This document shows positions 33,553 to 40,622 of a DNA stretch of 40,622 nucleotides, in pieces. Where the stretch lies: positions 1-40,622 of the forward strand of contig CAYYPK010000054.1 in assembly GCA_964473525.1 (NCBI GenBank). The letters run 5' to 3'. Every line of letters starts with the position of its first letter. Positions within the stretch are counted from its first letter, which is position 1. The notes below the pieces were generated by a model. The model made no database searches and was not told where the DNA came from. It worked only from the letters and a program-made list of their open reading frames with translations. A program made the translations under genes and the position numbers. This DNA comes from GCA-2687025 sp964473525 (lineage in GTDB: Bacteria; Poribacteria; WGA-4E; GCA-2687025).

Positions 33553-33762
33553 CTACGCCGCCCGACTAGGCCCGAAACCACAGCCAGCTGAGGTCGTTAT
33601 CTTTCGGCGTACGCCCTCGCAGCGGCGGACCACCGTCAGCACTTCGTCTTCGGATACCCCTGTCGCCGCCATGATGCTCGCAAGGTGGAGCCGCCCATCG
33701 TGACTCGCTTCCCAGAAGGTTCGTAGCACTCCATGCGGATGGGATCGCGTCTCAGCATCCAC
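33553..33762 (-). CDS. Small hypothetical protein next to the iteron cluster
   Basis: The 69-residue frame begins with GTG and has no clear ribosome-binding site. LASIMAATGVSEDEVLTVVRR has helix-turn-helix texture, with a Cys/Gly-rich tail. Its start lies just inside the heptamer-repeat region. It could be a regulator of replication, but that is only suggested by position. A shorter or absent gene is possible. Confidence 0.45.
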   Translation of the reverse strand: MDAETRSHPHGVLRTFWEASHDGRLHLASIMAATGVSEDEVLTVVRRCEGVRRKITTSAGCGFGPSRAA

Positions 33763-33763
33763 A

Positions 33764-33946
33764 GCGTAGCAAGCCGCGTAGCAGAACTGAGCTACGCTAG
33801 AATCTCAGTGTTCATAGGTGTTTACCCGGCGGCGTAGCAACGTAGCACCGATCAGATGGTCCTGCATGTGGCTACGCCGATATCATCAGAATCAGCGTAG
33901 CAATATACACTTCGTTGTCTGTAGCTACGCTGCGACGCCGCTACGC
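33764..33946. repeat. Iteron-like cluster of GCGTAGC heptamers, candidate replication origin
   Basis: Eight perfect copies of GCGTAGC lie within 183 bp. Forward copies start at 33764, 33776, 33832 and 33895; reverse copies start at 33791, 33871, 33924 and 33940. A one-mismatch copy starts at 33840. Several extend to CAGCGTAGCA. The last overlaps the Prim-Pol stop codon. An A/T-richer stretch (CAATATACACTTCGTTGTCT) lies between copies. Iterons next to a primase gene are typical of plasmid and integrative-element origins. Binding by a repressor is the alternative. Confidence 0.65.
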
Positions 33947-36487
33947 TGACTTGCCCTTGTCCTCCTCCCCGGCTGTTGGCAATCGCCACATGGTCTTAGA
34001 ACGGTGGTTCCCGGCTTTGACCTCCACATCCTCCACTTCGCCGATACGCTTCAACTTGTCCAATAGCTCGCCAGCCTCGGTCGCCGGAACATGCAGGAGT
34101 TGGCCGATCTCCCGCGCAGTCAGAGCGCCCTTTTCTTCGATGTGTTTAAGCGCCTTTGCCTCAGCGGTGATCCTCTGTCGCGTCTGCTCCGGGGCGACAT
34201 CCATGGCGTCGTAAACGACGTGCAGGCTGCCTCGCCAGCCTTCCACGATCTGCTGAGCCTTGCCCCAGTGATCTCGCTGGATTGTGTCCGTGCCGCCAAG
34301 GGAGGCGAACAGCGCCGCCAACCGCAGCGCCTTCATGGGCAGCCGCGTGTAGTTCGCGTTGAGGGAGGCGTGATCCCAGCTATCAGTAATGTCTTGCAGG
34401 CTGTGGTCGTAGGTGTAGAAGGCCTCGCGCACCGCGTCGTCCATGCGTAGTGCATGTAGCTCGTTCGCCGTCACTCGGACGTGGCGCTCTCCTGTCGGCT
34501 TACCATCCTTGTCCTTCTTCTCCTCGATATGCACGTCTGCCTCGCCCAGCCGCTTGTGCCACTCCTTCAGCGGGGTGAGAAGTTCGGGCGGATAAGTGCG
34601 TTCGCCGGATGGGAACCGACCGCGCCCTGGCTTCGCATCGGGTGGCACCGCGTAGAACACGAACCGCCCCCAGAAGCCGTCGTGCCACATAGCATCGTGC
34701 TTGCCAGCAAACGGGGCGAGATCGGCATTCGTGAGATTCCCTATCAACGCCAGATAGGGACGCTCGACGTAGGTGGTTCCTCTCCCCAGGGTGCCGTGTT
34801 CGATGGAAGGCGGACAGTCGTCGAGCCGACGCAGAAGCGCATGGAACTCGTTGTATACCGAATCCCGACGGGTCATCTGCTTGAGATGTCCGCCAAACTC
34901 TTCGTAATACCAGCCCCGCTGGCCGGCTGATGCTAACCGCTTCCGCACACGCTCCTGCAATGCGGCCGGCAACTCGTCGTAGTCCCGAGGGAATCTCGCC
35001 TCCAAGTCCTTCAGGAACTTCTGGGGCGTGGCGGTGTCAGCGGCCCGGAGATGGCCAAGTCCAGCAGCGGCCAGCGCCCCAAGGGCGATGTTGACTACAG
35101 TCGTCTTCTTCCACCGTGAAGAATCTCCGACGAGGAGGACGGTGAGTGGCGTGTACTGTTTGCCGCCCTCACCGACATACACCCGCCGAGCGGCGACGGT
35201 TGATAGCAGCCAAAGGCCGCACGCCTCGTGATACTCCTCATACGAACGCGGCGACCATGTGCGGCTGAACTCCATATACCTGTCGAGCCACTCGCACGCC
35301 TTGTCGCCATCTTCTTCGATCTGGTGCGCAAGATCTGAGAGTGGCGAGATTTCGAGTTCCCCGGGGGCAGTGGGTGTGCCATCGATGGGGGTAGTGCGGA
35401 CTTCCTGCGTCGAAACCACCCGTCGGGTGCCAGCCCCAGTGCGATGTTTCGGCTGGTAGTTCAGATACTTCGCAATTGCAGGGAAGATGCTCGATGCCAG
35501 TTCCTCTGACGTGTACGGCGGCTGGCATCGGTTAGCGAAGGCTTCAAGAGCTGAGCGCACGGCATGTTCGGAGAGGCCGATCTTGCAGAGCTTGCCAAGA
35601 AGACTCGTCAGCGCCGTGGTACGCTCGCCCTCGACTGCTGCGGGAACCTCGGCCTGGTACTTGAGCGCTCGTCCTGCCTCTTCCTGCCCTGTTTCCAGGC
35701 GAACGTCTTCGCCACGTTTCTGCGCCGCCCGAACTTGCCTCTCATGCGCCTTCCGCTGGCGCTCTTGCTCGACGAGGCGTTCCTCGGTTTCGCGGCGACG
35801 CTCCTCGATCTGGTTGCGCGCGCGGTCGATTAGGGTGATTCCCCACTCGTGTGGGGAATCCAGTGGATCACCGTCGGGCCGAGGCTCGTGAATCCACTCG
35901 TACCGGCCCTTCCCCGTCCGGGTTGGCGGGAGCGGCACGCACGCGCCGTGATGCTTCAGCTCGACGCTGTCAGCCTCAATCTCCCTCGCAAGCTTCTTTG
36001 AGATCGTCGGTATGAGGCCACAGTAGTCGCTCACATCGACGAAGATGTGCAGCTGGCCAGATTGAGTTCGACTCAGCCCATGGGACACGCTGTCCTTGGT
36101 GACTTCACAACCCGTGACCTTGGACAGGTGCGCGTACGCATCCGGCTCATCCACGTCCACGTCGAAGACCGCTACGTCCGAAAACTCGGTGAGCAATCCT
36201 ATGCCAGAGGCTTGGTGCCAGGTACCGTCGGCCCTCCACCGTTCGAGATCGGCTCTGTATTGCTCCGGCGTCTCCCGGTAGCCCTCCCAGGCGTGCAGAG
36301 GCCGTCGGTTGCCGTTGAGCGGGACGACGACCCAGTTCCATCCCCGGTATACACGAATCCAGTGTGCAAATCGGCCGTCACCCGGGACATCTCGTGGGTC
36401 CATCCGCTGTGTGATGTCCACCCCTGGTATGGGGTCGCTGCCGACACCTACCATCGTCGATTCCCTATCAGCCAGATTCTCATTCAT
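33941..36487 (-). CDS. Primase-polymerase / helicase-like replication protein
   Basis: The 848-residue protein begins with an archaeo-eukaryotic primase (Prim-Pol) domain. VFDVDVDEPDAY is the metal-binding DxD, QLHIFVD the nucleotide-binding His motif and HHGACVPLPPTRTGKGRYEW the third. A charged coiled coil rich in Glu/Arg follows (about 245-300), then a primase C-terminal-like region. The ATPase-like part has LLVGDSSRWKKTTVVNIALG. Its P-loop is degenerate (Trp in place of Gly), as I recall for DUF3987-type proteins of mobile elements. A winged-helix-like end (LTAREIGQLLHVPATEAGELL) closes it. It should prime and unwind the element's DNA. ATG 36487 avoids overlap with the excisionase; a TTG at 36586 is the alternative. 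Confidence 0.8.
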   Translation of the reverse strand: MNENLADRESTMVGVGSDPIPGVDITQRMDPRDVPGDGRFAHWIRVYRGWNWVVVPLNGNRRPLHAWEGYRETPEQYRADLERWRADGTWHQASGIGLLTEFSDVAVFDVDVDEPDAYAHLSKVTGCEVTKDSVSHGLSRTQSGQLHIFVDVSDYCGLIPTISKKLAREIEADSVELKHHGACVPLPPTRTGKGRYEWIHEPRPDGDPLDSPHEWGITLIDRARNQIEERRRETEERLVEQERQRKAHERQVRAAQKRGEDVRLETGQEEAGRALKYQAEVPAAVEGERTTALTSLLGKLCKIGLSEHAVRSALEAFANRCQPPYTSEELASSIFPAIAKYLNYQPKHRTGAGTRRVVSTQEVRTTPIDGTPTAPGELEISPLSDLAHQIEEDGDKACEWLDRYMEFSRTWSPRSYEEYHEACGLWLLSTVAARRVYVGEGGKQYTPLTVLLVGDSSRWKKTTVVNIALGALAAAGLGHLRAADTATPQKFLKDLEARFPRDYDELPAALQERVRKRLASAGQRGWYYEEFGGHLKQMTRRDSVYNEFHALLRRLDDCPPSIEHGTLGRGTTYVERPYLALIGNLTNADLAPFAGKHDAMWHDGFWGRFVFYAVPPDAKPGRGRFPSGERTYPPELLTPLKEWHKRLGEADVHIEEKKDKDGKPTGERHVRVTANELHALRMDDAVREAFYTYDHSLQDITDSWDHASLNANYTRLPMKALRLAALFASLGGTDTIQRDHWGKAQQIVEGWRGSLHVVYDAMDVAPEQTRQRITAEAKALKHIEEKGALTAREIGQLLHVPATEAGELLDKLKRIGEVEDVEVKAGNHRSKTMWRLPTAGEEDKGKSA

Positions 36488-36557
36488 GCCTAGTCCGATC
36501 CCCAAGCGAGGCCCTCGGTTCCGCGATGTCGGCTGGATCGACGCCGGGAGCGTCCTG

Positions 36558-36758
36558 CTAACTGCCACGTGCGTCGTGGGGTCCAACTCTCTTGGCGTTG
36601 AACCACTCCTCCAGTTCGGAGCGCCGGTACCAGATTGAGCGCCCCTCCCGGTAATAGGGGATGCGCTTCTCGCTCCTTAGACGTTCGAGCTTGCTTTTCC
36701 CTAGCCGGAACGTCGCCATCACTTCATCGCTGGACATGATGTCCGCCGGGTCGAGCAT
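36558..36758 (-). CDS. Excisionase / MerR-type helix-turn-helix protein
   Basis: The 66-residue protein is a winged helix of the excisionase type. IMSSDEVMATFRLGKSKLERL is the turn-helix part and YYREGRSIWYRRSELEEWFNAK the wing and final helix. It should bind att DNA and steer the integrase at 17574 to excision. GAGGAAG precedes the ATG. It heads the Prim-Pol operon. Confidence 0.8.
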   Translation of the reverse strand: MLDPADIMSSDEVMATFRLGKSKLERLRSEKRIPYYREGRSIWYRRSELEEWFNAKRVGPHDARGS

Positions 36759-36979
36759 GTGGTCTTCCTCTTGACAGGTCCGACACGTGGCCCGTGGGCT
36801 GCGCAGCGCGCGCAGATCTGTGCGTAGTTGCCTGATGTCCGCTCACCGCCGCATCCGAGGTCGCTAGCGGATAGCCACTTGCCGCACTAGACGAATGCCA
36901 TGCCGCTAGCCGCCTAACCGGCGGGGCAAGAGGACGTGGCCTGCGTCTCGTGCTTAGGTGGCCCGCTGATGACGGTGTT
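36759..36979. promoter_or_regulatory. Promoter region of the excisionase-Prim-Pol operon
   Basis: This 221-bp gap separates the excisionase start from the stop of the XRE gene. It holds an inverted repeat CCGCC-taa-ccGGCGG-like hairpin near 36910-36925 that could end the XRE transcript. No reading frame looks real. A clear promoter was not identified. Confidence 0.35.
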
Positions 36980-37210
36980 TCAGGATGTACAAGCGGACCG
37001 CGCCCTGCCGTGCATCATCGCCGCGCGCAGTTCGCGCACGTCCATCGGGTCGACGCACAGGACTTCCGCGACCGCCTGCACCTGATGCGGCAGCAGTCGC
37101 AGACCGCGCGTTTCCGCCCACGCTAGCGTCGGGTATGCGACGTTAGCCAGGCCCGCTACGCGGGTGAGTGTCATGCCCTTCTCAGTGCGAACTTTGCGAA
37201 GCCGTTGCAT
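36980..37210 (-). CDS. XRE-family regulator
   Basis: The 76-residue protein is a helix-turn-helix domain (MQRLRKVRTEKGMTLTRVAG, NVAYPTLAWAETRG, LPHQVQAVAEVLCVDPMDV). The ATG at 37210 has AGGGAG six bases upstream; the ATG at 37216 would be too close to that site. It diverges from the hsdR gene. It is likely to control either the replication operon or the restriction operon, by analogy with phage repressors and restriction controllers. Confidence 0.8.
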   Translation of the reverse strand: MQRLRKVRTEKGMTLTRVAGLANVAYPTLAWAETRGLRLLPHQVQAVAEVLCVDPMDVRELRAAMMHGRARSACTS

Positions 37211-37216
37211 GCGCAT

Positions 37217-37643
37217 CTCCCTGGGTTAGGCGTCTACACATATCGTACTATACTACGCCGCTTATAGCAAATGTTATACAAGGTAAGTATTGCCCACGCT
37301 GCCCCTGACCTTGCCAGACAAGCGATTACCTGGCCAGCCGTTGCACCGCTAGTGCGGTGCTATTACAGGGATGTGGGCGACCACTTGACGAGTGGGAGCG
37401 TGGAAGTTTGGATATTTAGTGCAAGTACATCGCCGAGCCTCCGGCCAGCGCTCATCCGTCATACTTCATTGGGCGCAGCAAAGGTCGCGGCGGCGGCCCC
37501 TTCGCACGCCACCGCATCACCAGCAGATATGCGAGCAAGCCTATAGGCGCTCGGAAGCGTCCCGTACCTTGACTTCGGCGGACGTGTGCGCGACCGTAGC
37601 TAAGTCGCATCGCCTCCCGTCCCGACCTGCCAGAGAATCCGCG
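37217..37643. promoter_or_regulatory. AT-richer divergent control region between XRE regulator and hsdR
   Basis: This 427-bp region starts with an A/T-rich stretch (about 37230-37290) containing TATCGTACTATACTACG and TTATAGCAAATGTTATAC. Both look like overlapping promoter and operator elements for the two divergent genes. CTACGC, six of seven bases of the iteron motif, occurs near 37252. The rest (37300-37640) has a frame continuous with hsdR and a 91-codon frame, neither with a ribosome-binding site. I see no gene there. Confidence 0.4.
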
Positions 37644-40010
37644 ATGAACGAAGCAGACACCTGCCGAGAGTACGTCGTCCCGAGGCTGCGGGATGCGGGC
37701 TGGGACACTGGCCTGTCTTCGTTCACGGAGCAGCACACGTTCACTGATGGACGTATCGTCGTCGTGGGCGAGAAGGCCACCCGCCGTCCACGCAAGCGGG
37801 CAGACTATCTGCTCCGGTACCGCCGAGACTTCACCATCGCCGTGGTCGAAGCCAAGGCCGAAGACTTGTCGCCCGGATCGGGAATGCAGCAGGCCAAGGA
37901 ATACGCCGAGATTCTGGGCCTGAAGTTCGCCTATTCGACGAACGGCCACGGCATCGTCGAGCATGACTACACGACTGGCCAGGAACGCGAAGTGTCGTCG
38001 TTCCCGACGCCGGATGAGTTGTGGCGTCGATACACTGCATCGACCGGTCTGGATGATGCAGTGACCCAGGAACGCCTGCTAGAGCCGTACCGGGACGTTC
38101 CCGACAAGGCGTCGCGCTACTACCAGGAGATCGCAATCAACCGCACGGTGCAGGCGCTCCTGCAAGGGAAGAAGCGCGTCCTGCTGACGATGGCGACCGG
38201 GACCGGCAAGACCTACGTCGCGTTCCAGATATGCTGGAAGCTATGGCAGAGCGGGTGGAATGCCAGCGGCGCGCCTCGCAAGCCGAAGGTCCTGTATCTC
38301 GCGGACCGGAACATCCTCATCGACGACCCCAAGGACAGGACATTCACGCCGTTTGGTGATGCTCGACACAAGATCGAGAACGGGCAGGTCGTCAAGAGCC
38401 GCGAGATGTACTTCGCCATCTACCAGTCCATAGCGCAGGATGAGAACCGGCCGGGCCTGTACCGGGAATTCCCGGCGGACTTCTTCGACCTGGTCATCGT
38501 GGATGAGTGCCACCGAGGGAGCGCGAGGGACGACAGCAACTGGCGCGAGATTCTGGACTACTTCAGCCCGGCGTTCCAGCTAGGGATGACTGCCACGCCG
38601 CTGCGCGACGAGAACCGCGACACGTACGACTACTTCGGGAACCCGGTATACCAATACAGCCTGAGGCAGGGCATTGAGGACGGTTTCCTCGCCCCTTACC
38701 GGGTGCATCGCGTCGTGTCGACCTACGACGCCGCCGGATGGCGTCCCGAGGCAGGCCAGAAGGACCGCTACGACCGAGAGATCCCCGACAAGGTCTACGG
38801 GACATCGGATTTCGAGCGAACGGTGGCGCTGCGCGCCCGAACGAAGGCCATCTCAAAGCACCTCGCTGACTTCATGGCAAAGACCGACCGGTATGCAAAG
38901 ACCATCCTGTTCTGCGTCGACCAAGAGCATGCCGACGAGATGCGGCGCGCTCTCGGCAACGCGAACGCTGACCTGGTGCAGCAACATCCGAACTACGTGT
39001 GCCGCGTAACCGCTGACGAGGGCGACATTGGGCGCTCCCATCTGTCGGACTTCCAGGATGTCGAACGGCAGACGCCCGCGATTCTCACGACATCGAAGCT
39101 GCTCACGACCGGCGTCGACGTGCCTACGTGCAAGATCATCGCCATTGCCCGGCAGGTGAACGCGATGACCGAGTTCAAGCAGATCATCGGGCGTGGCACT
39201 CGCGTCCGCGACGAGTTCGGCAAGCTGCACTTCTCGATACTCGATTACACCGGCAGTGCTACGGAGAAGTTCGCCGACCCCGAATTCGACGGCACGCCGA
39301 CGCAGGTCACTATCGTCGACATTGACGACGATGGCGATGTTACTGGCGAGGAGGTCGTGGACGGCGAGGACACGGACGATGGCGACGGCGAGGTCGTCAC
39401 ACACCCGGTCGTTGACGACGACGATACGCCTGCGCGCCGAAGCAAGTATTACGTGGACGGCGGCCAAGTGGAGATCGCTGCGCATCTCGTCTACGAGCTA
39501 GACGCACACGGGAACCAGCTGCGCGTCGTGAAGTACACGGACTACACAGCCGACCAAGTGCGGACGCTCGACATGTCCGCAGACGAGATGCGGGAGGCGT
39601 GGGCCGACGAGTCGCGTCGGAAGGAGATCGTCGAGGCGCTAGGAGAACGTGGCATCTCGCTCGACCAGCTGTTGGAGGTGACCGGGCAGGCCGACGCCGA
39701 GCCGCTGGACGTGCTATGCCACCTCGCCTTCTGCGCACCCATAGTCACTCGACGAGAGCGTGCAGACCGCGTGAGGAGGGATCACGGTGCCTTCCTCGGG
39801 CAGTACGGAGACACCGCGCGCGCAGTCCTGGACGCGCTCCTTACGAAGTACGCGGACCACGACGTGGATCAACTCAAGCTCCCCGAGGTGCTGCACGTCC
39901 CGCCGATCTCTGACTTCGGGAATGTGCCTGAAATCATCGGCCACTTCGGAGGCGGCGCTGCTCTTCGCTCCGCCGTCACTGACTTGCAGTCCCTCCTCTA
40001 CGCACAGTAG
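37644..40010 (+). CDS. hsdR: Type I restriction enzyme R subunit
   Basis: The 788-residue protein has the Type I R-subunit order. The nuclease comes first, with ADYLLRYRRDFTIAVVEAKAE holding the D and ExK residues. The helicase follows with Walker A MATGTGKT, DECHRG, GMTATPLRDEN, TTGVDVPTCK and IIGRGTRVR. A C-terminal EcoEI-type region closes it. An acidic stretch (about 557-595; DIDDDGDVTGEE, DGEDTDDGDGE) separates helicase from C-terminus. R subunits translocate and cut unmethylated DNA with HsdM and HsdS. ATG 37644 precedes MNEADTCREY, the normal family start; upstream in-frame starts have no ribosome-binding site. hsdM follows after 9 bp. Confidence 0.92.
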   Translation: MNEADTCREYVVPRLRDAGWDTGLSSFTEQHTFTDGRIVVVGEKATRRPRKRADYLLRYRRDFTIAVVEAKAEDLSPGSGMQQAKEYAEILGLKFAYSTNGHGIVEHDYTTGQEREVSSFPTPDELWRRYTASTGLDDAVTQERLLEPYRDVPDKASRYYQEIAINRTVQALLQGKKRVLLTMATGTGKTYVAFQICWKLWQSGWNASGAPRKPKVLYLADRNILIDDPKDRTFTPFGDARHKIENGQVVKSREMYFAIYQSIAQDENRPGLYREFPADFFDLVIVDECHRGSARDDSNWREILDYFSPAFQLGMTATPLRDENRDTYDYFGNPVYQYSLRQGIEDGFLAPYRVHRVVSTYDAAGWRPEAGQKDRYDREIPDKVYGTSDFERTVALRARTKAISKHLADFMAKTDRYAKTILFCVDQEHADEMRRALGNANADLVQQHPNYVCRVTADEGDIGRSHLSDFQDVERQTPAILTTSKLLTTGVDVPTCKIIAIARQVNAMTEFKQIIGRGTRVRDEFGKLHFSILDYTGSATEKFADPEFDGTPTQVTIVDIDDDGDVTGEEVVDGEDTDDGDGEVVTHPVVDDDDTPARRSKYYVDGGQVEIAAHLVYELDAHGNQLRVVKYTDYTADQVRTLDMSADEMREAWADESRRKEIVEALGERGISLDQLLEVTGQADAEPLDVLCHLAFCAPIVTRRERADRVRRDHGAFLGQYGDTARAVLDALLTKYADHDVDQLKLPEVLHVPPISDFGNVPEIIGHFGGGAALRSAVTDLQSLLYAQ

Positions 40011-40019
40011 GCGATCCGA

Positions 40020-40583
40020 ATGACACGAACTCGACCCAGCGTTGACCAGCAGGAGCTAGCGATGCCCGGCGCGCAACGGACCTCGCCGCAGGAGCTTGCC
40101 AGCCTCATCAAGTCCGCCCGGGACGACATGCGGAAGGACAAGGGCCTCAGCGGCGACACCGACCGCCTTCCTATGCTCACGTGGATCATGTTCCTTAAGT
40201 TCTTGGACGACAAGGAACGAGAGCGCGAAGACGAGGCCGCGCTGGGCGGGACAGAATACACACCCACAATAGAGGCTCCGTACCGCTGGAGAGACATCAC
40301 GGCGCACCCGGGCAACCCGACCGGCGATGAGCTTCTCAACTTCATCACTCTCGACGACAACGCGCCGCGCCCTGACGGTACGGAAGGCCCTGGGCTGTTC
40401 GCGCATCTGCGGGCGCTCCGCAGTGACAACGGGCAAGGGCGCAGGGATGTCGTGGCCCGCGTGTTCGAGGGCGTCACCAACCGTATGCAGAGCGGGTACC
40501 TGCTCCGAGATGTAATCGACAGAGTGGACGGAATCCACTTCGACGCTTCCGACGAGGTACACACCCTCAGAGGGTGTACATAG
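40020..40583 (+). pseudogene. hsdM: Type I methyltransferase M subunit, truncated by an insertion sequence
   Basis: The frame has the HsdM N-terminal helical domain (LASLIKSARDDMRKDKGLSGD, PMLTWIMFLKFLDDKERE, GYLLRDVIDRVDGIHFDASDEVHTL). Family members continue after this motif into the methyltransferase domain of about 300 more residues. Here the IS tip begins at 40570, and only a few IS-encoded residues (GCT) follow before a stop. The gene has therefore lost its catalytic part (NPPY) and, with it, adjacent hsdS is not visible. Without methylation the R subunit would be dangerous unless inactive or unless another copy complements. The assembly end must be considered before calling it dead. 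Confidence 0.85.
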
Positions 40584-40622
40584 ATCGGTGTAAACGACCA
40601 TGGCTGATATAGCATGGGGGTC
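40570..40622. mobile_element. Tip of an IS256-like insertion sequence (right contig end)
   Basis: Exact inverted copy of positions 1-53, with GAGGGTGTAC at the junction and GTGTAAAC at tip positions 19-26. The IS body would lie right of the window. It interrupts hsdM. Flanking bases differ from those next to the left copy (CCACGCGG against CACCCTCA), so these are two separate insertions rather than the two ends of one. Confidence 0.6.

Noticed and set aside
36780..36975. Possible RNA gene in the excisionase upstream gap
   Set aside because: Only short GC stems can be drawn; no tRNA cloverleaf or known RNA motif fits.
37392..37643. Extended N-terminus of hsdR
   Set aside because: No ribosome-binding site, and homology to R subunits begins at the Met at 37644.

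Overview
The window is a GC-rich bacterial contig. Its best taxonomic clue is the secreted proteins at 25.9-31.9 kb. They end in an LLPNYPNPFNPETWIPF-type sorting domain and carry cohesin and dockerin-like modules. With ThuA, DUF6785-type, UPF0182 and pentapeptide-repeat genes nearby, this resembles Candidatus Poribacteria or a related uncultured phylum (inference from remembered family signatures, not a search).

Left part, 1-17.5 kb, reads as ordinary chromosome. It holds a ThuA-like protein, an ArgD-like aminotransferase, a sulfotransferase, a large DUF6785-type membrane protein and a PLP-dependent decarboxylase. A GAF/degenerate-cyclase protein, a pentapeptide-repeat protein with a C-terminal nucleotide-binding-like domain, and a giant UPF0182 protein follow. 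Then come a small secreted protein, an atypical Rieske lipoprotein, rplM-rpsI behind a near-consensus sigma-70 promoter, purA and tRNA-Lys(UUU).

Right part, 17.5-40.6 kb, is accessory. A tyrosine integrase lies next to the tRNA-Lys 3' end, which marks a probable attL. Cargo follows: two caspase-like (C14) secreted proteins, one ending in a predicted outer-membrane barrel and one fused to WD40/TolB propellers. With them are a DUF6602-type nuclease-like protein, a beta-helix/cohesin/dockerin protein in an operon with the second caspase, an HhH-GPD DNA glycosylase, and a WD40/cohesin/dockerin protein. A leftward replication module spans 32.4-37.2 kb: XRE regulator, excisionase, Prim-Pol/helicase and several small genes. 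It includes a cluster of eight perfect GCGTAGC heptamers that looks like an iteron origin. No capsid, terminase or conjugation gene is visible. A Type I restriction-modification operon (hsdR, then hsdM) follows.

Both window ends carry the same 53 bp in inverted orientation. It resembles the tip of an IS256-family insertion sequence, and on the right it truncates hsdM. The contig therefore probably ends inside two copies of one IS. The most unusual items are the iteron/Prim-Pol integrative element and its cargo of exported caspases with cohesin/dockerin proteins.
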